From Rhodospirillales bacterium (lineage in GTDB: Bacteria; Pseudomonadota; Alphaproteobacteria; Rhodospirillales; UBA2165): DNA of 64,000 nucleotides. The position numbers and the translations under genes were made by a program. A model generated the notes under the pieces. It saw only the letters and a list, made by a program, of their open reading frames with translations. It was not told where the DNA came from and made no database searches. Shown here piece by piece: positions 57,607 to 64,000 of this stretch (its first letter is position 1; each line of letters starts with the position of its first letter). The stretch covers positions 1 through 64,000 of the forward strand of contig JADHRD010000001.1 of NCBI GenBank assembly GCA_016777585.1, in the 5' to 3' direction.

Positions 57607-58911
57607 TTAATCAAACATTGTATTCGGAAGAAAAGTAGCTATTTCTGGAAAAGCGACTAAAATTATTAAACAAACTCCCATCGCGATCCAGAAAGGCCAG
57701 ATTCCTCTAAAAATCGTCCCCATCGATACATCTTGTGCAACGCTTTTTACAACAAATACATTGAGTCCAACAGGTGGGCTTATTAAACCCATCTCTAAAA
57801 CAATAACTACTACGATCCCAAACCAAATAGGGCTCATTCCTAATTGGGTGATAACCTCGAAGGCTACGGGAAGCGTTAAGACAAGCATTGCCAGTCCTTC
57901 AAGGAATGTTCCCAAAAATATATAAGTTACTAAAATTAAGATTACTATACCCGTTTTCCCCACATCAAGATTAACTAAAAATGTTACCAGATCAGCTGGT
58001 ATATGGGTTAGTGCCATGAAAGGAATAAATACATGCGCACCAATAAGGATCATAAAAACAGTAGCCGTTGTTTGAAGGGTCTGAAGAATGACAAATGTCA
58101 TTTTATCTCGATCTAGAGATTTGCGAGATAATGCAACTAGGAATGCCAAAACAGCTCCGACACCGGCAGCTTCTACAGGTGTGAAAATACCTATATAAAT
58201 TCCACCAATAGTGGCAACGACTATTGCTACCATCGCAAAAGCTTTACGCAACGATCGTATTCTTTCCTTAAAACTACTTATTGGCCCCGCTGGCCCAATT
58301 TCTGGTTTTAATCGCGTTACGATTGCAATAGCTAGTAAAAACATACAGGTTAATAAAATGCCCGGAATAATTCCAGCCATAAAAAGTCGACCTATAGATT
58401 GTTCTGTAAGTATCGCGTATATTATTAGGCCCGTTGAAGGTGGAATTAATATTCCAAGAGTACCGCCTGCGGCAACAGCACCAGTCGCCAAACCATCATC
58501 ATACTTAAAACGCTTCATCTCAGGGAGAGCAACACGACCCATTGTTATGGCCGAAGCAATTGAAGAGCCACTCAAAGCTGCAAAGCCAGCGCAACCAGCG
58601 ATCGTAGCACTGGCTAACCCGCCTCTCCAATGACCTACCCAGCAATACGCGGCATTAAAAAGATCGCGGCTCATTCCAGATACACCCGCCAAATTACCCA
58701 TTAAAACAAACAATGGAATTACCGTAAGAGTTAAGGTCACGGATATTTCAAATGTTTCTGTGCCTAGAACACTCAACGCTGCCGCGTAACCATTAATGGC
58801 CGCTGTTCCAAAAAATCCAACTGCCAACATAGCCATAGCAACGGGAACCCTAAAAATTAACATGGCAAATAAAGCAAAAAGACCAATAAAACCAATAGCC
58901 GTAACTGACAA
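57607..58911 (-). CDS. dctM: TRAP transporter large permease (DctM type)
   Basis: Main permease of a tripartite ATP-independent periplasmic transporter. Seen: about 12 hydrophobic segments, GFAALSGSSIASAITMGRV and LGILIPPSTGLIIYAI, both DctM signatures, and GLISPPVGLNVFVVKS near the end. 434 residues. It starts at a TTG with an excellent AAGGAG six bases before it (58918-58923). Substrate not predictable. Confidence 0.93.
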   Translation of the reverse strand: MSVTAIGFIGLFALFAMLIFRVPVAMAMLAVGFFGTAAINGYAAALSVLGTETFEISVTLTLTVIPLFVLMGNLAGVSGMSRDLFNAAYCWVGHWRGGLASATIAGCAGFAALSGSSIASAITMGRVALPEMKRFKYDDGLATGAVAAGGTLGILIPPSTGLIIYAILTEQSIGRLFMAGIIPGILLTCMFLLAIAIVTRLKPEIGPAGPISSFKERIRSLRKAFAMVAIVVATIGGIYIGIFTPVEAAGVGAVLAFLVALSRKSLDRDKMTFVILQTLQTTATVFMILIGAHVFIPFMALTHIPADLVTFLVNLDVGKTGIVILILVTYIFLGTFLEGLAMLVLTLPVAFEVITQLGMSPIWFGIVVVIVLEMGLISPPVGLNVFVVKSVAQDVSMGTIFRGIWPFWIAMGVCLIILVAFPEIATFLPNTMFD

Positions 58912-58951
58912 TTACTTCTCCTTTTTATTGGGCATCTAACCCGTCATTCAA

Positions 58952-59464
58952 TTATTCTAAATTATATCCACGCAATAGTGCTATTAATTCAAATAGTAAA
59001 ACGATCGCGTAAAGTGCCATTCCGAAGGCTAAAATCCAAAAAAATGGTTGCAATGTTATTTCTAATGACCGTGTGGTTTCGCCGTATTCGGCTGCGTTAA
59101 TTCCACTTCCTATGAGCACCCAAATTAGAATACACATCATTAAGGTGCCGAGTAGTTTAACAAATATATCAGTCCATCGGGTGAATCTTGGTCCCGTTAC
59201 GAGACTTAATATTTCTACAATTACTTGTCCACCTTTTCGGCCGCTGTAAGCAACGCTAAAGGCTACTGTCGCCATAAGAAATATTTGATTAAAATCATCT
59301 GTACCAAATATGGGTGAATTAAATACATAGCGAAAGATCACGGCCGTAACGATAAGCACAGCAAGGCCAATAAGCGCTATCCCACCAGCGTATAAAGTAA
59401 TAGGATGAATACAACGATCTATAAAGACGAGCGTTGCATCCACCCTGTTCTTCTTATCCTTCAT
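58952..59464 (-). CDS. dctQ: TRAP transporter small permease (DctQ type)
   Basis: Four-helix membrane subunit that joins DctM. Seen: N-terminal FIDRCIHPITLYAGGIALIG, RYVFNSPIFGTDDFNQIFLM, and GGQVIVEI followed by two further helices. 170 residues, normal. Between dctM and dctP with short gaps, in the order P-Q-M when transcribed. Confidence 0.9.
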   Translation of the reverse strand: MKDKKNRVDATLVFIDRCIHPITLYAGGIALIGLAVLIVTAVIFRYVFNSPIFGTDDFNQIFLMATVAFSVAYSGRKGGQVIVEILSLVTGPRFTRWTDIFVKLLGTLMMCILIWVLIGSGINAAEYGETTRSLEITLQPFFWILAFGMALYAIVLLFELIALLRGYNLE

Positions 59465-59479
59465 TAAATTGTCTAAACT

Positions 59480-60505
59480 TTACTGAGTAACGGCTTTATA
59501 AATTGCCCGAGCAGGTATACCTGCCTTTTCTTTTTTTGCTATAAACTGTTCAACAGACTGCGCAGTAGCATTATTAAATTCTGCTGCAGCCGACTGAGAT
59601 AATTGAATAAACTTTACGCCTTTCTGCTCATTCTTTGCTGTCGCAAGCTGTTTAGCATCAATATTGCCCCAATAATTTGCAGCGAACATACTTAAGCCCC
59701 TTCCACTATGTTTATTTATAGCTTTCTTATGCGAGGAAGAGAGGCCTTCGTAGGCTTGCTTATTCATAAAAATATATAACATTGTTGTGGGGCCATTCAT
59801 TCCAGCGGTAACGTATTCGCCAGGCTCAGCTAGACGCCAAGGTCTATACAATGCTCCCGGAGAAATATAAACACCATCTAAAACGCCTGTTTGAAGGGAG
59901 TTATAAGCTTTCGTAACAGGCATATAAACAGCCGCAGCTCCCCATGCCCTTAACTGAGGAATATTGCTTGGTGATGGAGCTCTAATTTTTAAACCTTTAA
60001 TATCTCCAATTTTTGAAACCGGATTTTTACGAGTAATGAGTATTGCTGGCCAATTTGCAAAAATACCCAATACTTTTACTTTTGCATACTCTGATTTAAG
60101 GTGTTTATCATATATACTCCAAGCTTTCTTTGTAACCTCTTGTGATGAATTGCCCACACCTGGTTGTGCGACAGTCATAGTTCGAGGGAATAGTTTTGGA
60201 GTATACCCATGCACACCAAAAGTTATTTCCGCTACATTTTCAATGACACGCTTGTACTGTGCTTTTGGCCCTTTTCCCAACTGACCGCTAGGGTATAATT
60301 TGAGTTTTAATGATCCACCAGTCTCAGATGCAATATTTTTTGCTAAATGCGGCAATATTCCCTTATTAACTGGATGTTTTGCTGACATAAAAGTCGCCAT
60401 TTTTAATTCTTTAGCTTCGGCTTGCCTCAGATCACCTTGCGTAAAGAAAAATGTTGTTAAAAAAATAACAGCTGTAAATATAAATGACTTTTTGTAAAAA
60501 AGCAT
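59480..60505 (-). CDS. dctP: TRAP transporter solute-binding protein (DctP type)
   Basis: Periplasmic receptor for the TRAP system. Seen: signal peptide from the ATG at 60505 (LFYKKSFIFTAVIFLTTFFF) with a likely cleavage after AEA, then LKLKLYPSGQLGKGP, GLKIRAPSPSNIPQLRAWGA with the conserved Arg, and NSLQTGVLDGV. 341 residues from this start; the in-frame start at 60586 would put 27 non-signal residues in front. Substrate unknown, possibly a carboxylate. Confidence 0.9.
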   Translation of the reverse strand: MLFYKKSFIFTAVIFLTTFFFTQGDLRQAEAKELKMATFMSAKHPVNKGILPHLAKNIASETGGSLKLKLYPSGQLGKGPKAQYKRVIENVAEITFGVHGYTPKLFPRTMTVAQPGVGNSSQEVTKKAWSIYDKHLKSEYAKVKVLGIFANWPAILITRKNPVSKIGDIKGLKIRAPSPSNIPQLRAWGAAAVYMPVTKAYNSLQTGVLDGVYISPGALYRPWRLAEPGEYVTAGMNGPTTMLYIFMNKQAYEGLSSSHKKAINKHSGRGLSMFAANYWGNIDAKQLATAKNEQKGVKFIQLSQSAAAEFNNATAQSVEQFIAKKEKAGIPARAIYKAVTQ

Positions 60506-60761
60506 AGTGTAATATCCCCCCAGAATATTTATTTTATAATATTTTTCATAATTCATATCTGATAAAATTGAATTTTTAAAATTCAAACAGAAATATAAAT
60601 TATGGACTTTTCTCCCAGTAGAGAGAGTATATCATTAGTTGCTAATACTAAAACAAATAATTTTATATTTCACACAACGAAATACTAAGTTAAAATTTTT
60701 ATATTTAATTTATGATCTATCATTAAAATTTTACCGTTTAGATTTGTTTCGATTATATGGA

Positions 60762-61097
60762 TCAATACTTTATGAGATCAATCTTAGATGCCAAAATAAA
60801 ATCATTCTCATGCAAACCATCAATTTCATGAGTATAAATATAAATTCTAGCATAACCCCATCCAAATTCGATATCAGGGTGATGTCCCTCTTCTTCTGCG
60901 ATTGCTGCAACACGGTCAATGAATTTCAGGGAATGTTTAAAATCTTCAAATTTAAATTCACGCTTTAATTTAGAGCTTTGTTCCGTCAAATCCCATTTTG
61001 GTATTTGCTTCTTATATTCATTCGCTTCATCTAATGGTAAAGGGATTATGCCACCTTGACATGAAACACACGACTTATTGTTAAGATCTCCGACCAT
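60762..61097 (-). CDS. phhB: Pterin-4a-carbinolamine dehydratase
   Basis: Small enzyme that recycles the tetrahydropterin cofactor of aromatic amino-acid hydroxylases. Seen: N-terminal CVSCQGGIIPLP, KREFKFEDFKHSL, EEEGHHPDIEFGWGYARI, with the catalytic His pair, and the closing LHENDFILASKID. 111 residues. No phenylalanine hydroxylase gene is visible in the window. The 256-base gap toward dctP shows no clear structure. Confidence 0.93.
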   Translation of the reverse strand: MVGDLNNKSCVSCQGGIIPLPLDEANEYKKQIPKWDLTEQSSKLKREFKFEDFKHSLKFIDRVAAIAEEEGHHPDIEFGWGYARIYIYTHEIDGLHENDFILASKIDLIKY

Positions 61098-61256
61098 GAA
61101 TTAACTCCATAAGATTAAACATAAGGAAATGATAATAGCTCCGAACTAAAATACCAATTATATAATATAGACAACCTTTTAGTAAATATGAGATTTGACA
61201 CCATGATTTGATCATTTAAGCTAAAGATAAATTTAATCTAAACATACAAAAAAGGG

Positions 61257-61274
61257 CAGGCGTACTGAGGCCTG
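61257..61274 (+). other. Small hairpin beside the thiolase ribosome binding site
   Basis: CAGGC at 61257-61261 pairs with GCCTG at 61270-61274 across an 8-base loop, ending directly before GGGAAA, the likely ribosome binding site of the thiolase gene. It could tune translation, but five pairs may be chance. Confidence 0.3.
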
Positions 61275-61284
61275 GGGAAAATAT

Positions 61285-62490
61285 ATGACTGAAGCGTTTA
61301 TATGCGATGCAATAAGAACTCCGATTGGCCGTTATGGTGGAAGTCTATCGACAATCCGAACAGATGACTTAGCCGCCTTACCAATTTCTGCTTTGATGGA
61401 ACGAAATTCATCAGTTGATTGGGGGAAAGTCGACGACGTTATTTATGGTTGTGTTAATCAATCAGGTGAAGACAACCGAAATATTGCAAGGATGGCATTG
61501 CTACTAGCAGGACTTCCGGAGGCAGTTCCAGGCGTTTCTGTAAATAGATTGTGTGCATCTGGAATGCATGCAGTTGGCAGTGCAGCGCGTGGCATTAAAT
61601 CTGGAGATGCTGATTTATTTATAGCGGGAGGTGTTGAAGGCATGTCAAGATCACCATTTGTTATGGCAAAAGCAACTTCCGCCTTTTCTAGAAATGCCGA
61701 AATTTATGATACGACAATGGGGTGGAGGTTTGTTAACCCCAAAATGAAGCAGTTGTATGGTATTGATGAAATGGGCACGACAGCGGAGAATGTAGCAAAC
61801 GATTTTAATATATCTCGAGAAGACCAGGATCAAATGGCGCTACGAAGTCAAATAAAGGCTGAAAAGGCCCAATCCAATGGTGATCTCGCAAACGAAATCC
61901 TCCCTGTTAATATTCCTCAGCGTAAAGGGGAAGACATTATTTTTGATATGGATGAACATTTAAGGCCGGGTTCTACAATAGAAGGCTTACAAAAGCTGCG
62001 TCCAGCATTCCAGGAAGGCGGCTCAGTTACCGCAGGTAATTCATCAGGCATTAACGATGGCTCCTGCGCATTAATAATTGCGTCTGAAGACACAGCAAAA
62101 GCAAATGGACTTACACCAAAAGCGAGAATTCTTGGACTCGCTGCGGGAGGCGTTCCACCCCGGGTTATGGGCATTGGCCCAGTTCCGTCTACTCAGAAAC
62201 TAATGGCTCGACTTGGCTTAAAAATGAATGATTTAGATATTATAGAATTAAATGAAGCATTTGCAGCTCAGGGGCTTGCGGTGCTTCGGGAACTTGGTGT
62301 CGATGATGATGACCCTAGAGTAAATCCTCAAGGGGGGGCCATCGCACTTGGTCATCCTTTAGGTGCGAGCGGTGCGCGTCTTGTTACCACAGCAATGTAC
62401 CAACTTCAACGTACTAAAAAGAAAACAGCACTCTGCACAATGTGTGTCGGAGTTGGTCAAGGCTCCTCTATTATTATTGAGAGGGTATAA
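61285..62490 (+). CDS. pcaF: Thiolase, 3-oxoadipyl-CoA thiolase / acetyl-CoA acyltransferase type
   Basis: Thiolase that cleaves or forms 3-oxoacyl-CoA. Seen: DAIRTPIGRYGGSL, GCVNQSGEDNRNIARMALLL, active-site NRLCASGMHAVGS, GGAIALGHPLGASGARL with the catalytic His, and CTMCVGVGQGSS with the second Cys. 401 residues. The GCVNQSGEDNRN block is typical of PcaF/PaaJ-type enzymes of aromatic degradation, but no other pca or paa genes are near, so a general acetyl-CoA acetyltransferase or beta-oxidation role remains possible. Confidence 0.85.
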   Translation: MTEAFICDAIRTPIGRYGGSLSTIRTDDLAALPISALMERNSSVDWGKVDDVIYGCVNQSGEDNRNIARMALLLAGLPEAVPGVSVNRLCASGMHAVGSAARGIKSGDADLFIAGGVEGMSRSPFVMAKATSAFSRNAEIYDTTMGWRFVNPKMKQLYGIDEMGTTAENVANDFNISREDQDQMALRSQIKAEKAQSNGDLANEILPVNIPQRKGEDIIFDMDEHLRPGSTIEGLQKLRPAFQEGGSVTAGNSSGINDGSCALIIASEDTAKANGLTPKARILGLAAGGVPPRVMGIGPVPSTQKLMARLGLKMNDLDIIELNEAFAAQGLAVLRELGVDDDDPRVNPQGGAIALGHPLGASGARLVTTAMYQLQRTKKKTALCTMCVGVGQGSSIIIERV

Positions 62491-62694
62491 AGTTTAGTTA
62501 TAAAAATAGGGGTCCCAGTTGATCATCACATTAGTGATAAATACCACAATAATTTAAACAATTAATGTAGGTTTATTTTTCAGTAAAATCATATCCTTGA
62601 CCTAAAAAGAATTTTATCACAAATTAATTTTAAGCTGATTCGAAAGACACTAATTATAAATATTAAAAAAATTTAAATAGGGATCAAATTTAAT

Positions 62695-63999
62695 ATGACT
62701 AAATCGTTTGCTATTGTAGGCTCGGGACCTTCAGGAATGTATGCGGCTGACGCTCTGCTAAAAAAGTTTCCATCATGCAGAATCTGTGTATTTGATAAAA
62801 TACCAATGCCCTTTGGGCTTATTCGATATGGTGTAGCCCCTGATCATTTTAAAACAAAAAATACGTCTCGTCAGTTTTTAAGAACACTAGAACTGGAACA
62901 GGTTCACTATTTAGGTAACGTAGAAGTGGGGCGTGATATATCTACGGACGAACTTAAAGAGAATTTTGATGCTGTTGTCTATGCAATTGGTGCATATAAT
63001 GATCGTCAACTAGGTATCAAAGGGGAAAATCTTAGAGGAGTTTATGGCGCTTGTGCCTTTGTTGGTTGGTATAATGCCCACCCTGATTTCTGCGATCTTA
63101 ATCCAATGTTAGATGGTGAAACCGTTGCAGTAATTGGAATCGGAAACGTCGCTTTAGACGTGTGCCGCGTTTTAACCAAAACAAGAACCGAAATGGAAGG
63201 GTCCGATATCTCCACTCCAGCATTGGATAGAATCCAGTCCATGCCAATAAGGGAAGTTCATATGTTTGGCCGTAGGGGACCAATTGAGGCTGGCTTCACA
63301 CCAAAAGAATTAGGGGAAGTTCGTGACCTCGAGAGATGCGCAGCAATTGTTGATTCTAAACAGCTTCCACAAAAAATTGAGGGTAATTTTGATACCAGGG
63401 AGAAGGGTATTAAAGAAAAGAATTTAAAAATTCTTAATGAATTGGCTGAACAGAGTAAACCTCAAAAATCCATTAAAATGAATTTTCAATTTTATGCCTC
63501 TCCCACAGAGATACTTGGTAAGGAGCGGGTTGAAGGCATTCGTTTAGAGAGAACAAAAGTAATTGATGGAAAGGCTAGATCAACAGGGGAAGTGTTTGAT
63601 GTGCCATGTTGTTCAGTAATAACAGCTATCGGTTATCAAGCAGACCCGCCTGAGGGCCTCAAATTAAATGGTGCAATATTAGAAAATACAAATGGTTGTA
63701 TTAACGATAATGTCTATGTAGTGGGTTGGGCAAAACGTGGTTCAAGTGGAACAATCCCCACTAATGGACCTGACTCTCGAGCGGTAATTGAATTATTATC
63801 TGAAACTCTTGAAAATGATAATAATAAAATTAAAGGTGGATATGACTCGATATCCAAACTGCTTGAGGCTCGTAACGTTCGAACTGTTTCGATAAACGAC
63901 ATGAAAAAAATACAAGCCGCTGAAATTGATAATGCGAGAAAGAACCATCCGTGGGAAAAATTTACAAAAATAGAGTCAATGTTAGAGGTTCTAAATTAA
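62695..63999 (+). CDS. Ferredoxin-NADP reductase, adrenodoxin-reductase type
   Basis: FAD flavoprotein that passes electrons between NADPH and ferredoxin. Seen: FAD loop IVGSGPSGMYAADALL, MPFGLIRYGVAPDHFKTK, the NADP loop IGIGNVALDVCRVL, FGRRGPIEAGFTPKEL, and VVGWAKRGSSGTIPTNGPD near the end. 434 residues, complete, ending one base before the window edge. Related to mycobacterial FprA and mitochondrial adrenodoxin reductase. Electron partner unknown here. The 204-base gap before it has no well-formed promoter. Confidence 0.9.
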   Translation: MTKSFAIVGSGPSGMYAADALLKKFPSCRICVFDKIPMPFGLIRYGVAPDHFKTKNTSRQFLRTLELEQVHYLGNVEVGRDISTDELKENFDAVVYAIGAYNDRQLGIKGENLRGVYGACAFVGWYNAHPDFCDLNPMLDGETVAVIGIGNVALDVCRVLTKTRTEMEGSDISTPALDRIQSMPIREVHMFGRRGPIEAGFTPKELGEVRDLERCAAIVDSKQLPQKIEGNFDTREKGIKEKNLKILNELAEQSKPQKSIKMNFQFYASPTEILGKERVEGIRLERTKVIDGKARSTGEVFDVPCCSVITAIGYQADPPEGLKLNGAILENTNGCINDNVYVVGWAKRGSSGTIPTNGPDSRAVIELLSETLENDNNKIKGGYDSISKLLEARNVRTVSINDMKKIQAAEIDNARKNHPWEKFTKIESMLEVLN

Positions 64000-64000
64000 A

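Overview
The window looks like chromosomal core sequence from an AT-rich alphaproteobacterium, most likely an uncultured marine Rhodospirillales-like lineage. This is inferred from gene content and order: two glycosyltransferases before thrS-infC, an mdh-sucCD-sucAB-lpd block beside sdhCDAB, leuCDB-asd, ffh-rpsP-rimM-trmD-rplS, dapF-mtaB-ftsY, and acnA divergent from a full ccm set. There is no phage, insertion sequence, CRISPR array, tRNA or rRNA. Intergenic gaps are all under 300 bases and most genes are separated by a few bases or overlap by 1-40 bases.

Layout. 0-6.3 kb: envelope and division genes (hisN, uppP, a GST fold protein that resembles the division factor FzlA, an SDR enzyme, an alpha/beta hydrolase, and two overlapping glycosyltransferases). 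6.4-15.6 kb: translation (thrS, infC, rpmI, rplT, pheS, pheT), interrupted on the opposite strand by an arsenate-detoxification pair, a dedicated GAPDH plus the exporter ArsJ. 15.6-18.3 kb: three poorly characterised genes (MetE-like barrel, ACMSD-type amidohydrolase, STAS/SEC14-like protein). 18.3-40.7 kb: a run of about 22 kb all on the minus strand, reading ffh, rpsP, rimM, trmD, rplS, leuC, leuD, leuB, asd, sdhC, sdhD, sdhA, sdhB, zapE, mdh, sucC, sucD, sucA, sucB, lpd. It joins protein targeting and ribosome assembly with leucine and lysine/threonine precursor synthesis and nearly half of the TCA cycle.

41.0-44.0 kb: dapF-mtaB-ftsY with ATGA overlaps. 44.0-46.4 kb: a small unknown protein and a membrane protein with a HAMP domain and what looks like a decayed chemoreceptor signalling region. 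46.5-50.5 kb: pgk and acnA. 50.6-57.6 kb: a complete cytochrome c maturation (System I) set ccmABCDEFGHI, including a short ccmD at 52831-53010. 57.6-60.5 kb: a TRAP transporter. 60.8-64.0 kb: a pterin carbinolamine dehydratase, a thiolase of the PcaF type, and an adrenodoxin-reductase-type ferredoxin/flavodoxin-NADP reductase.

The clearest accessory signal is the GAPDH-arsJ pair with a Pho-box-like sequence upstream. Other points of interest are an intrinsic terminator only 25 bases before the TTG start of ffh (a leader or small RNA), the ATC start codon of infC, a 2-oxoglutarate dehydrogenase E2 with two lipoyl domains, decapeptide repeats at the end of ribosomal protein S16, a lysine-rich tail on malate dehydrogenase, and the chemoreceptor-like protein at 44.5 kb. 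I did not see convincing evidence for a wholly new multi-gene system.
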